A stretch of 64,000 nt of DNA from Rachicladosporium sp. CCFEE 5018 (Eukaryota > Ascomycota > Dothideomycetes > Cladosporiales > Cladosporiaceae). The position numbers and the translations under genes are program-made. The notes beneath the pieces were generated by a model that had not been told where the DNA came from, searched no databases, and was given only the letters and a program-made list of their open reading frames with translations. The DNA is taken from the NCBI GenBank assembly GCA_002077045.2, contig KZ111142.1:909017-973016 (forward strand), in the 5' to 3' direction. Shown in pieces: positions 52,455 through 63,607 of the stretch (positions within the stretch are counted from its first letter, which is position 1; each line of letters opens with the position of its first letter).

Positions 52455-52751
52455 GCTCTACTTCAGCGCATAGCTTGAGTGAGCGACACAACTCCAGGCC
52501 GAGTGGAGTTGAGATAGCACTAAGAGTATGTATATGGGTGTATACGGCTGATCGCGGATTTGTACTTCGCGACTTGCAGCTTTAGCACCGAACTTAGCGC
52601 AATGATGTAGGCGGCTCTGGCCGTTATTTCCTGCCGCGAAGCGAGCCACGTGTAGAGTGACAGAAGTCGCGACCGGACATGGAAACCGTCAGGTTGAGGT
52701 CGACATATCAATGCTACATGTCTCGTGCACTTTAACGACAGTACAGACGAG
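52455..52751. promoter_or_regulatory. Short divergent promoter of two mitochondrial genes
   Basis: Only about 300 bases separate the start codons of the dicarboxylate carrier (leftward) and mitochondrial PheRS (rightward), so a shared bidirectional promoter is likely. No specific site identified. Confidence 0.5.
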
Positions 52752-54487
52752 ATGATCCTGCGGAATCCGAATGCTTCGATATGGGCGTTGCCCGCTGGAG
52801 TGCAATGGTCCGTCCGACAATCGACACGAGCGACCCTGAGACTCTCTAGACAGGCTTCCTCAGGTAAGAAGACCTCTCATATGAGACTAGTATGGACAGT
52901 TGCCACGTTCCGATTTCACACGATAACCCACATACCTGTCATGGAGATCGAACACTACTGGAGTCGCTCGTACGGCAGTCCCTTTGCATCGACTTGACGG
53001 CCGTAATAGTGATCACCTTGCTATTGACCGCCAGGTCTGAGCCCCGGGAATAAGTCTGGCTATCACAACATTGAACCTACTGACTGGTAGTAGCTACAAC
53101 AAGCAACGCCGACCACGGCCTCACGATCAATGGCACCACCTACGCTACAGACTCGTGGACTAATGTACCGCCATCCATTCTCGCCCAGTATGGGCGGAGA
53201 CTCCACATCCAGTCAAATCACCCCATCTCGATCACCAGGAAGCTGATTGAGTCTCGATTCCCTGCTTTCCAAAATCGCAACGAGCTTCCAGCGGTAGTGA
53301 CAGTCGATCAAAACTTCGACTCGCTTGGTTTCACTCAGGATCACCCAGGTCGAAGCCGGACCGACACCTACTACATCAACAAAGACACTCTGCTGAGGAC
53401 TCATACCTCGGCTCATGAAGTGGATGTCTTTCGAGCCAACACTAGTGATGGCTACACGATCTCGGCAGACGTGTATCGTAGAGACGCAGTTGATCGAAGC
53501 CACTACCCTGTCTTCCATCAGATGGAAGGTGCCTTGACGTGGGATCGCAATGCGTCTAGCTCGAGCAAGGATCTCGCTGAGACCATAATGTCAAGCCTGG
53601 AGAAGCTACCTAAGCACGATCTCGTAGTCGAAGATCCGAACCCGCCTTTTCACGAGGAGCGCAATCCGCTGCAGACAAAGTATCACACGCCGGAGGAGGC
53701 GAAAGCAGTCGCTGCTCACCTCAAGCGCTCACTTGAGGACATGGTGGTCACCATCTTCGCTGCAGCTGACAAAGCTCTAGTAGCAACTGGCCAGGGTGCT
53801 CAAGGCGAACAGGAGCCTCTCAAGGTCCGCTGGGTTGAGGCATTCTTCCCACACACATCGCCATCATGGGAATTGGAAGTGTGGTGGCGGGGCGACTGGC
53901 TTGAGGTGCTAGGCTGCGGTGTCATTGATCAGCCTCTGCTCAATCGCGCTGGTGTGTCATCTCGAGTCGGCTGGGCGTTTGGCATTGGACTGGAGCGGAT
54001 CGCAATGTTGCTGTTCGGCATCCCGGACATACGCCTGTTCTGGAGCAAAGACCAGCGGTTCCTGAGCCAATTCGATGAGTCGCAGCCGATCCGGCGATTC
54101 CAGCCATTCAGCAAATATCCTGCGGCACCTCGAGACGTTGCGTTCTGGCTACCAAAGTCTGAAGCGCCAGTAGTCGCAGATACCAAGGCTTCGAGCACCT
54201 CTGCCCCATCGCCAGCCGGTGGCCAGCTCACCGAGCCATCTGCGACCGACACACCATCGTTCCACGAGAACGACCTGATGGAGGTTGTGCGAAACGCTGC
54301 TGGCGACGCCGTGGAAGATGTGAGCCTGATTGATAGCTTCAAGCATCCGAAGACTGGGAGGCAAAGTCTGTGCTATCGGGTAACGTACCGCAGTCTTGAG
54401 AAGACGTTGACTACTGAAGAAGCGAACGAGCTGCATGAGCAGATCCGGCAGGAACTCGTATCGAAGTTTGGCGTGGAGCTGCGATGA
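52752..54487 (+). CDS. MSF1: Mitochondrial phenylalanyl-tRNA synthetase
   Basis: Exons 52752-52863 and 53091-54487 (502 aa). Exon 1 encodes essentially the mitochondrial presequence (MILRNPNASIWALPAG, then VRQSTRATLRLSRQASS: basic, no acids). The 227-nt intron (GTAAGA, branch CTGAC, GGTAG) leads into VATTSNADHGLTING. It is a monomeric class-II synthetase charging tRNA-Phe in mitochondria. Seen: HPISITRKLIESRF, motif 2 RTHTSAHEVDVFR, FHQMEGALTWDR, the Phe-binding region LEVLGCGVIDQPLL and motif 3 GWAFGIGLERIAMLLFGIPD. The C-terminal ferredoxin-like anticodon-binding domain starts at FQPFSKYPAAPRDVAFWLP and contains a Ser/Pro-rich insert (~380-400) not usual in the family. Confidence 0.95.
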
Positions 54488-54688
54488 TCCCTGTGTGATC
54501 TTACCGCTCTCGTTGTATATATATGTACCAACACCCTGCTCCCTGTTAGTCAACTCGCAGCTATTTTCTTGCGAGCTTCGACGATGAAGTCAATGCCAAG
54601 CCTTGATGTCTACTGCACCTCAAGGGACCTCATGTTCCACACCATCATACTTGCCACTTTCGCCATCTTGCCGCGAGCATCTCTCGTC

Positions 54689-55197
54689 ATGTTTCCCTCT
54701 CTCCCTCTTCGCGCAACACTCGACCCCTACGCCCTCCCCAAACCCCCCCTCACCACCCAGCCTACCCCATCCCTCTCACCCAACTTCCCCTACACCTGGC
54801 AATCAAATCCCTATACTTCGAAGCGCACCTGGCCTCCCCACTTCGACTCGCTCTCACCTAAACACCGCTTCTCATTAGAACGCCGCTACCGCCGTCGTGC
54901 GAAGTTGAAGTGGGCTAGGCCGACGTGGACGAAGGGCGTGAAGCTGGCGCAATGGGGGAGTATACTCTTCGTGACTGTGTATGGGGTGCTGTTTATGGAG
55001 GGGCCGGAGGGGCAGAAGGGGGTGTTTAGTGGGGTGAGTGGTATCATGATGGGAGGGGAACTTGCAATGAAGGGCTGTGCTGACAGGTGGTGTAGATTCG
55101 GAAGTGGTATGAGGAGCAAGCGGAATTGACAGCGGGCACAAGGGGAGGGAATATGGTGGAGGAGTCCCGCCCAATCGTCAAATCTGCCACTGTATGA
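54689..55197 (+). CDS. Small conserved fungal single-pass membrane protein
   Basis: Exons 54689-55033 and 55096-55197 (148 aa; 62-nt intron, GTGAGT donor, TGTAG acceptor). The start MFPSLPLRATLDPYALPKPP fits relatives better than upstream ATGs. A Pro-rich N-terminus is followed by a strongly basic block (LSPKHRFSLERRYRRRAKLK, then WARPTWTKGVKLAQW), one transmembrane helix (GSILFVTVYGVLFM) and, after splicing, FSGIRKWYEEQAELTAGT with a short tail. I recognise the basic block plus helix as a conserved fungal family, perhaps mitochondrial, but no role is known to me. It follows the PheRS gene in the same direction. Confidence 0.72.
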
Positions 55198-55628
55198 TTG
55201 CTCATCCGACCGGCGAGCCGCCCCCAGGTACAAGGCTATAAGCATCAGCGATCCTTTCACCGGGCCAGTGCAACACGTTGAGCCGCATGGATGGCATCAA
55301 GATTTTCGACATTCTCAGCATCTCACCCACGCGACGCCACAGTATTCGGCACCTACAGGAGGCAGGAGCATCCTAATTGGATGCCTGCATTAGACACAGC
55401 TGGCGACCGATTAAGATGCCCTCATCGTAATTCATGGACCACTCACGGACGTGCCTGGGCTTTGCCTGTCCCTCCTCGCATCTTCATGATGCTACGGACA
55501 CTTCGCGTCGCGCTCTAGGCAAATCTGGACAAGGACACTGCGAGACTGTTTGGTCACTGACTGAATGCTATATGTATCCGCGTGTCGTCCTGCGGCGATG
55601 CACATCTCTGAATTCACTGACGTCCTCA
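55198..55628. other. Intergenic spacer
   Basis: About 430 bases. The downstream open frame extends back to an ATG at 55434, but the sequence there has no coding character I trust. Confidence 0.3.
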
Positions 55629-56429
55629 ATGATGCGCCTCATTCGCTGTACGCTCCCAGCTAGCCTCGCCGTCCTGTGCATTCGGAAGTCTTCTGCCCTG
55701 GAGTGCCCATCTATGCTATCTACGCTCGATCGGCCCTTCGGCGAAGCTCGCGAACGTCTGGTCCGCATCGACGAGAATGTGCCGTGGCAAGAATTGATAG
55801 ATGATCTTCACTCTCTTCGCGAGATCGCTCTCGGTGGCCGCGGTGATATGGCATGTCGCTTAGCACTTGCAGCTGCCGAGAACCAGCTACACTACTACCG
55901 TCACATTACAGATCGCCGCCTTGGATTGCTTGCTGCAGCTCACGTCGCGAACACATCCTACCACGCCGAAAAGGCAGCCGCCGCTACCAAAGTCGGACGC
56001 GATTACGGCGGCCATCAGGAAGTTCTGCCTCGTGCGAACTTGCTGATGATTCAAGCTGTCTGTGTTGAGCCTCAGCTCAATGCAACAGAGATGATCGCGG
56101 TCGTACAGGCAGTCAAACTTGCGTGTAGCGGACATGTCATGCTCAATTCCGCGCTTGTCCAACAGGCGCAGTGCACGCTCCCAAGCGCAGTGTTTGCAAA
56201 GTGTACAGGACAAGGCTTCGGCACGCACGTTTCTCCAAGCGACACATTAGGTGTTGACGCCGAAAACACACAAAACCCCGCGGACGATGAGATTGACAAC
56301 ACTGCAAATTCCGGACCCGCTACCGCAACTGATCTGGGAACAAGCGTAGTCGCTACGAGGCAGTCGAAGCAGTGGTCTATCTTGCCCTTGTGGTGTCGCC
56401 GCTGGAATAGAGGGCATGAAGAGTTATAG
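55629..56429 (+). CDS. Hypothetical helical protein
   Basis: Open frame of 266 aa from the ATG at 55629; alternatives are 55434 and 55713. The start at 55629 gives a signal- or presequence-like beginning (MMRLIRCTLPASLAVLCIR). The middle is Ala-rich and helical (ACRLALAAAENQLHYYRHIT; LLAAAHVANTSYHAEKAAAA), with several Cys later on, and a Thr/Asn/Ala-rich polar tail. No family recognised. Length and absence of stops make a gene likely but not certain; it may be lineage-specific. Confidence 0.42.
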   Translation: MMRLIRCTLPASLAVLCIRKSSALECPSMLSTLDRPFGEARERLVRIDENVPWQELIDDLHSLREIALGGRGDMACRLALAAAENQLHYYRHITDRRLGLLAAAHVANTSYHAEKAAAATKVGRDYGGHQEVLPRANLLMIQAVCVEPQLNATEMIAVVQAVKLACSGHVMLNSALVQQAQCTLPSAVFAKCTGQGFGTHVSPSDTLGVDAENTQNPADDEIDNTANSGPATATDLGTSVVATRQSKQWSILPLWCRRWNRGHEEL

Positions 56430-57330
56430 CTACGTTATGGGCTGCTGAACTTGATGAATTGACGATGAGCTTGACGTCCGCATCACAACATGAATGCTGT
56501 TGTCATGCTGGCAACGCGAATAATTGTAACGGGGAAAGCCGAGAAGGCATATCAGTGTTAGGAAGCAGCGAGACATAGCAGTGCCCACAGCCGGCTTGGA
56601 TAGAATCGCTGTTACGTTGACCATCCAGCGCACATCTCCACGTCCTCAGTACCTCGTTCTTTTAGATTGAGTATCTTTGCTCATGACTCGTACCAGCATC
56701 CAGCCGCATTCTCAGTCCCAAGATCTCGCACTTTAGCCGGTCGCTTTCACTCAATATCCGTACCTGCATATCGTGACGTCCCCACACCACCACGAGCTTG
56801 GGCAGATGTGGAAGCTGGAGAAAGCTCTGGAGGAAGCGGGGAGAACGTGGTTGTGGAGTTGGCCTGCCGGTTGTTCCTGCACGCATAGCTCAATTGATTA
56901 GCTTCCCATGATCTCGACGAAGATCTTGCTCGCCGATCCCCTGTTCCTGGGTATCACAACAACCTGGATCAAAGCCTCAGCTATTGCGGCAATCGGTATG
57001 AACAACACAATGCCTCCAGTGGGCAGGACCAGGGGCAGACGCCACAGCTGAGCTTGTTACGATCAAGAACTTCCAAGATCCGGCAGACCGCTCTCGTAAT
57101 GCACAGCACAGGCTAATTGTTAATCAATAGTACGACGGGCCGCTGACTGATGGCATCATGAAGCATGTGAGTCCAGATGCTCGGAGGGGTATGGCTGTCA
57201 AGTCAGTTCAGCCGCGAGGCAAGCTCTGCCGAGTTCGCAGCACGATGCAGGTACTGGAAGCTACAAAGGCAACGAGCTGCCCTTGACTTCAACAGACAAG
57301 GCATCAATCGCAGGCTCACTGAAAGCAAAC
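56430..57330. other. Intergenic region upstream of GH30 gene
   Basis: About 900 bases with no convincing frame. It should include the promoter of the secreted glycosidase; no CreA or other site was verified. Confidence 0.35.
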
Positions 57331-58892
57331 ATGGCCGTTCGAAGCACCACCATCGTTGCGGCGCTCGCAGCGCTTGCTGAAGCCAATTGGGGCGGAGGCT
57401 ACAACAGCGGCCCTGTCGTCTCGGTCAACACTCAGCAAAAGTACCAGGTATACGATGGCATTGGTGTCTCCGAGGCTTTCCAGCGTTCGCTCGTCATCCA
57501 CGAGCTGGACACCCCGTCTCAGACCAAGGTTCTGGACTACCTGTTTAGCAAAACCAAGGGAATTGGCATGACCATCCTCCGCAATGGGCTTGGTTCCTCG
57601 CCTGATCAGCCATTCGATCTGATGAAGTCGATCGCACCCACCGCACCGAGATCGAACAGCAGTCAGCTGAACTTCATTCCCCTTCCTCGCGAGGATCAAT
57701 ACCAGGTCTGGCTCTCGTACCAGGCCATCTCGCGCGGTGTGGACACCATCTACGCTGATGCATGGTCTGCCGACGGGTACATGAAGACCAACAGTGAGTT
57801 TGAAAGGTTCCCGATCGGCGGGATCGGTTACTGATCTGTGATAGACACCGAGAACTACGGAGGCTACCTCTGCGGTGTGACCGGCACCAACTGTGCCAGC
57901 GGCGACTGGAGGCAGTCGTACGCCAACAAGATTGTCAAGTACATCCAGGACTATGAGGCCCTCGGCATCAAGGTCAAATACGTCGGCTTCCTGAACGAGC
58001 CCGATCTCAACACCACCTACGCCTCCATGCAGTCCGACGGCCGCCAAGCCGCAGACTTTATCGAGGTTCTCTACCCCACGCTCAAGCGTGCCGGCCTCCA
58101 GACCCAGATCGCTTGCTGCGACGGCTCTGGCTGGGAGCAGAATCGCGAGCGCCTCACTGGCATTCAGCAAGCTGGTGACGAGGACAAGCTTGGTCTTGTT
58201 ACTGCTCACGGATACTCTTCCAAGCCCGGAGCGCCCTTCAACACTTCCAAGCACGTCTGGCAGACCGAGTGGTCATCTTTCGACCCGATCAACTACAAGT
58301 GGTACACCAAAGAGAACTACCAGTCTGATGGTCTCACCTGGGCGAACTATGTGCAGCAGGGCTTCTCCCGCAGCAACATGAACGGGTTCCTCTACTGGTG
58401 GGGTGCGGCGAACACCACGGTACGTTTCTCATTTCATCTAATCACTTCACGTCTATACAACCATCCATCATCCTCACTCCTTACTGACAATGCCTCCAGG
58501 ACAACCAATCCCTCCTATTCATCAACAACACTAGCGAAGTGAAGGTTACAAAGCGTCTCTGGGCCTTTGCTCACTTCGGCTCCCGCTTCGTCCGCGTAGG
58601 CGCCAACCGCGTCTCCGCATCCGTAGCAGGCGGCGATGGCCTTCTCAACGTCACTGCGTTCGCCAACACCGACGGCTCGCGCGCTGTGCAAGTCATAAAC
58701 AACGGCAACAACACCGAGACCGTCACGCTTCAAGGCGTGCAGTACCATGGTAAGGTTACGACGGTGTTGACGAACGAGGCTAACGACTTGACGTACGGAG
58801 TTGCGAGGAACCAGAGGGGCGCTGTGAGTGCTGTGGTGCCTGGGAAGAGCTTGTTGAGCTTTTACATCGAGTCAAATGGTCACGGCTGGTAG
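57331..58892 (+). CDS. Secreted glycoside hydrolase family 30
   Basis: Exons 57331-57793, 57845-58419 and 58500-58892 (476 aa; introns 51 and 80 nt). Residues 1-18 are a signal peptide (MAVRSTTIVAALAALAEA). The GH30 (alpha/beta)8 barrel begins at YQVYDGIGVSEAFQRS and has GIGMTILRNGLGSSPD. The acid/base Glu lies in YVGFLNEPD (~203) and the nucleophile Glu in HVWQTEWSSFD (~296). The side beta-structure typical of GH30 follows (RFVRVGANRVSASVAG, then INNGNNTETVTLQGV) and ends at LLSFYIESNGHGW. GH30 includes beta-glucosylceramidases, endo-beta-1,6-glucanases and glucuronoxylanases; sequence features suggest the fungal xylan/galactan-active subgroups but do not fix the substrate. Secreted, soluble, with several N-glycosylation sites. 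Confidence 0.92.
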
Positions 58893-59240
58893 GAGTGTAT
58901 GAGCTTAACGACGATGAATGGTTTGCACGATCCAAAAAGCGACGCCAGACTCGCGAGGAGAGATTAGTATATTGTAGACGACATGTTCGTACGTAGCAAC
59001 TCAACGTCGTATTGCTATACACACTATCCTGTTCACTTCGCGGGTATATATACGGTATTCTTGGTGCCTCGCAAGAGCTTGCAGACCTTCATCACCGCGC
59101 GCGTACCTCGAACGCACTGGAATACAGTGCTGCCCGATCAGGCCTCCAGTGCCAGGATTGTAGGTCATCGATGGCGGCAGTGCATAGGTCTTGAGTGATA
59201 TACATTACTAGGTCGTGACTTGCGTGTGCTCCAGGCATGC
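58893..59240. other. Convergent intergenic spacer
   Basis: About 350 bases between GH30 and TBC 3' ends; no feature seen. The leftward frame continuing to 59092 is read-through of an intron and not the true end of the TBC gene. Confidence 0.4.
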
Positions 59241-62200
59241 TCACTTGTTGTTGAGCATCGCCTGCACGCTCGACCAGCGCTGTTTCAGCGCATCGTGATC
59301 GGATTGGGTCTGCAGTGTTGTTAGCAAGTCGGTTTCTGCAGATCAGAGCAAGATGAGCACTCACCTGTGCTAACGACATCTTGACCTCAACAAGCACGCC
59401 CTCCATCTCGCCTACCTCCTCCTTCAACCCGCGGTTCTCATTCTGCACTTCGATATTCCGGGCAAGGATCCGCTCCATCTCCTCTTTGAGCTTGCTCTCG
59501 ACCTCCGCTGGCTGGCTGTCGACCACTTGTCTCAATTGCTCGACTTGCAGTTTGAGCCCTTCATTCTCGTCAGCGAGAGTATCGCTCTCTACCTTCAACC
59601 TTACGAGATCGGAGGCGATCCCCACGTGCTCCGAGTCATGAGCTTGCGCGCGAGACTCGAGGGCTTTGACTTGAGAGGTCAAGGAAGCGTTCGAAGTGCG
59701 GAGACCGTCAAGCTCAGCTGCTGACGCAAGAAGTGTACGTTGCGATTCCTCCCACTCGCTTGTGTACAGCGCCAATGCTTCCTCTGAGACTGGCACACTG
59801 CTTGCGTCGCGTACGAGGTCGTCAGCACGGTAGAGCTCTTTGTCTGCGCCGCCGGAGACAGAGCCGAAGAAGCCTGAGTCAAGTAACGAGGATGCAGTGG
59901 GCGAGCGATCGATATACACGTCGAAGAGCTTCTCTTTGAGGAAGGTCGTCAAAGCGGCCATGTCTTTCATGCCTAGTATAGACTGCGTGTTGCGTTGCAG
60001 CAGCACGAGGCCAAACTTCAGGATTGCAGTGAGGCCTTCGGAGAAGACGAGATCGTAGATTCGTAGCACGAGCTGGAGAGGGAAGCGGTAGGCGAAGAGG
60101 GTGAGGAACCATTGCGTTGCGTATAGCTGCGGACCCACGTTCCGCCGTCGAAGATGGACATATAGTGCAGGCTCGGTATCCTCTAATAGACGCTCGAACT
60201 GGTATAGGCGAAGATGCAGACCGGGCATCTCGGGCTCGAAGAGAGATCGGAGGTTGTATCGATGCATAAGTCGGACTAGCAATGTGAAGGACTCTTCTTC
60301 GCTCATGTTGAACAATAATGGCATTGCAACGAAGTTGATCCCTTGCGCGTAGCCAACCGCCTCGTCAAACAGTGCATAGGCTTTGCAGACCCCGAAGAGC
60401 CCATCCTGAAGACCTGCTGATTGCGCATACTTGCTATAGGATGTGCGCGATCCCAGGTCTCGCTTAATAGCCTTCTCGAGCTTTGCCAGACTGGTCGAGT
60501 CGCGCTTCTGCTTCTCGGCGAGGAGCTTTGCTTTGAGATCTGCGCTTGTGCCGTCTATTGACGCGGGTGGTGAGTTGAGATTCGAGGTCGCCGGCGTGGA
60601 AGACTCTGAGTGCACACTCGAGCGCGACGAAGTCACGGAGTCTTTCTCTTTGTCCGTGCCATTTGGTCCGGAGATATTGGAATCTGTCCTACTTATGGCT
60701 GGTCGCACCTCAGCGTCAGTTCCTCGAGCTTTGAGCGTACGATAAAGCGCTTCGAGATCTTCACTTTTACTATCCGCAAGGACCTGCCAGACCACCCCTC
60801 GTATCGCTGCTGGTATGCCGTTTGCGATGGCTTGCGAAAGTTCGGCGCCGCTTGTTCGTGCGACTGCTACAGGTCCTTCATTCACCACAGATTGCCACAG
60901 GTCCCAATTGACAGGTGTCGGGTCTACAGCTGGGCCAGCTGAAAATCCAGATGCCGTTCCAGGAGGCAGATCCGGGTTCAGCGCAGGGGACTTCAGACCG
61001 GGCGATGCAAATGCCGCCGGCGGACTTGATGAGCTGTCCGCCAAGCTCACGTTTCGTGATGTATCCCCATCCTCGTGCTGCCATATCACACCTCCATGAC
61101 TCTGCTCTTCTTGTCTCCTCAGCGTCTTGAATCGATTTTGTAACGTCGGCCTGCCAGCACTCTCATCTTCTTCGCCGTCCGCAATCGCAGACAATGGAGT
61201 CGCACCGTCCATTCCCGGTACGAGCGTTGCCGAGCTCCCAGTGTTCCGTCTCTCAAGACCAAACTTGCTCTCTTGCCTCGGCGCAGGTGGTGACCGCGCC
61301 TTCCGTATACTCCCCATCCTTCCCAGCAGCGCTCCGAATCCGCTAGATGCTTTGCGCGCCAGATTGCCGGGCTGTGCTGGAGGCGACATCTGCCCTGATA
61401 GTGCAGGTGGCGCAGAGGTGTTGAGTGACCGCTCTGGAGCGGAAGGTGGAGGAGGGAAGTTTAGTGGAGGAAGATCACCTGACAATCCTTGTGACGAGCT
61501 CGTAGCATCAGGCTCTCGGACGGCTACTGGAAACCTGCCTGGCGATATGCTGCGGTGGCGGCCGTGGAGTGGAGGAGACATGAGGCCGGAGACTGGCCTT
61601 GACCCTCGAGTCTTGGGGAGTGTGATCTCTGACGGGAGCTCTGGTTCAGTGACTGGTACGCCGTTCGTGTGCGCATGTCCATTCACTTCCGATGAGCTGT
61701 CGTGTGCCTTACTATCGTCCGCCCCATCTATGCCCAGCCCCAAAGGTGCCTCACTTCGCAGACCGTCCTTCGAAGCAGATGCCTTCGGTGTGTCGACTGC
61801 ATCCTCGAATGTATCCTACATCGACCTCGTCAGCACCGCTTCCTCCCTATACAATCGTGATCCCAGCTTACCGACGTCTCTCCAGGCGTTAGCACGCCAC
61901 CGTCCCCCTCCGCCCTCACCTCCTCCCCTTCACCCGCCATACTGATCGTAATCCCCGGCGTATCGCTCTTCCTCCCCTTCAACTTTCCCCGACTCCCCGC
62001 AGGCCTCACACTCTTCCTTCGATCTGGGATACCAGGAGCTCTATTCCTTCCGAGTGTATCGCTGTTAGGTATAGGCGGCGGGGTCAAGCCGTATGCATTC
62101 GCTTCATGAGACGAATCCCCATTCACCAACGTAGCGATCGTGTGAGATCGTGATGAGGCTTCTAGATCATTTACAGAAGCCGTTGAAGCACCGTTGAAAG

Positions 62201-62264
62201 ATGATGTGGTGCCCGGTAGCACTGGCTCCGGTTGTTGCGCAGGGTCATGCAGATCGGCGGACAT
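59241..62264 (-). CDS. GYP5-like TBC-domain Rab GTPase-activating protein
   Basis: Exons 62264-61872, 61815-59365 and 59309-59241 (970 aa; introns 56 and 55 nt). Splicing yields GVLTPGETS-DTFEDAVDTPK and, at the end, VEVKMSLAQ-TQSDHDALKQRW, closing with AMLNNK. Residues 1-450 are Ser/Pro-rich and disordered. The TBC domain lies about 460-700: PAAIRGVVWQVL, the catalytic arginine finger in AIKRDLGSRTSY, the glutamine finger in VGYAQGINFVAMPLLF, RLYQFERLLEDTEPALYVHL and TQWFLTLFAYRFPLQLVLRI. A long coiled coil follows (~770-950, SQVKALESRAQAHDSEHV). This matches the Gyp5/Evi5 group, which stimulates GTP hydrolysis by Ypt1/Sec4-type Rabs at Golgi and growth sites. Confidence 0.93.
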
Positions 62265-63196
62265 GTTCGCGAATTGGGCATTACGAGGTTATGAATTAGA
62301 TGGATCACATTGCTATGGGATGAAAGGGTTGATAGGGATCATTGTTCACTGCTATAGGAGGGCTAAGCACTGCTGCGGTGGGGATGAGGTCAGCGCCACT
62401 CCTTGGTATCTACAATGTGCCGTCGTGAATGGCGTTGCTGAATCCAATGTTGATGCTGCAGGGGTGAGTGGAGGTGGAACTCTATCTGCGATGTGGAGTT
62501 GCGCAATAGGAATTTTGTCTCAGTACACTGGTCGTATTGACTCTCTTGGAGGGGCATCTTGATGCTTGAAAGCACAATGTCCTCAGCCTTCCTTCATGGG
62601 CTTAGCACACGACCGCAGTGTGAGATCATTGTCAACATCTCGAAACATGTACGCCATCCGCTACGCCCAGATTAGAAGCGGAGGACCCGAGTGCGGCTGG
62701 CTGCAGGGAACCACCACTACCGAGTGAGGCTTGGAAGATCCCCAGATCGCAGAATTCGCTCCGGTTGCGCTCTCCCACGACCGTTCTCGATCAGAACATG
62801 TCCTGAAAATTGCTCAAAGGCAGAGTGTAGGTGCCCACGAGCGCCTGTCTGGGTTCCTAAAGTCTACGCCATACTCGAGTACATCGTCATGGTGATGTTC
62901 CTGCGAAGAGGCCATCGAGTGGCATATGCTGGACGAGGCTTTTATATGAAAGCCAATACTGTCTCTATGGCGTTCATACGGCCACATACGCTGCACAGCG
63001 CAGTCACTAGTGGCATGAGCCAGCTGCTGAACTTCAGAGAGAGGAGAACATAAGTTCGCAAGCACAGTGCCTGAGGAGGTTTTTAATCAATGCCATACCA
63101 CATTCGCAAACAAATAAACAACCCAGTCATCACACCTCATTGCAACATCCTTTCTGATCTCAACGACCCTTCGTCATGAGGAAAGTATCGTAGTCA
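62265..63196. other. Intergenic region, TBC promoter side
   Basis: About 930 bases between two leftward genes. Short frames only (for example 62691-63053, plus), without motifs. Confidence 0.35.
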
Positions 63197-63607
63197 TCAG
63201 TGCTTATGCTGCGCTCTCGCCCTGTCCCTCTGTGCATCGCGCTCGTGGTTCTGGGCATCCCTAAGCCGATGCTGCGCCTGATCTCGCCGACTCCTCAACC
63301 CATGGATATGGTCCGCGAGATTGTTTACGCGTTCCTTGTACTGCTCATGTATATGACGGAGTTCAGTAGTGTCATGTCGGAACTTCTGGTGTGCTGTTGA
63401 ACGTCAGTAAGGTCATCGCGAAAGATACATAGTGGCAGCCAGACGACTCACCTGCCTCGCCACGGGGCGGGTTTGAGTTAAGGTGTGATTGCAGTCTTGT
63501 ATGAGCATGTTGGCGTTTGTCTTCAACGTGGCTTCGCTCGCGGCCAGATCTCTCGATCTCAAGATCAGCTGCTGGATGTCTTGGGCAAGCTTCTGAGTAG
63601 GAGACAT
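63197..63607 (-). CDS. Small coiled-coil protein
   Basis: Exons 63607-63452 and 63385-63197 (114 aa; 66-nt intron, GTGAGT donor, CACCAG acceptor). MSPTQKLAQDIQQLILRSRD leads into a helix that continues after splicing as KFRHDTTELRHIHEQYKERV and NNLADHIHGLRSRRDQAQHR, then an Arg/Asp/Gln/His-rich tail. The heptad pattern of hydrophobic residues suggests one continuous coiled coil. No family recognised. The short length and splice junction support a real gene, but transcription evidence would be needed to be sure. Confidence 0.6.

Noticed and set aside
57316..58254. 312-codon antisense frame across the GH30 gene
   Set aside because: It is a mirror of GH30 exons 1-2 with strong codon bias; such shadows are expected. 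GH30 domain evidence is decisive for the plus strand.
59092..59240. Extension of the TBC protein to 59092 by reading through the last intron
   Set aside because: The GTGAGT donor at 59364 and AG at 59311-59310 give a conserved-looking end (ALKQRW...LNNK) and an earlier stop at 59241; the read-through tail has no coding character.
61127..61945. 272-codon plus-strand frame opposite the TBC gene
   Set aside because: Low-complexity mirror of the Ser/Pro-rich N-terminal half of the RabGAP.
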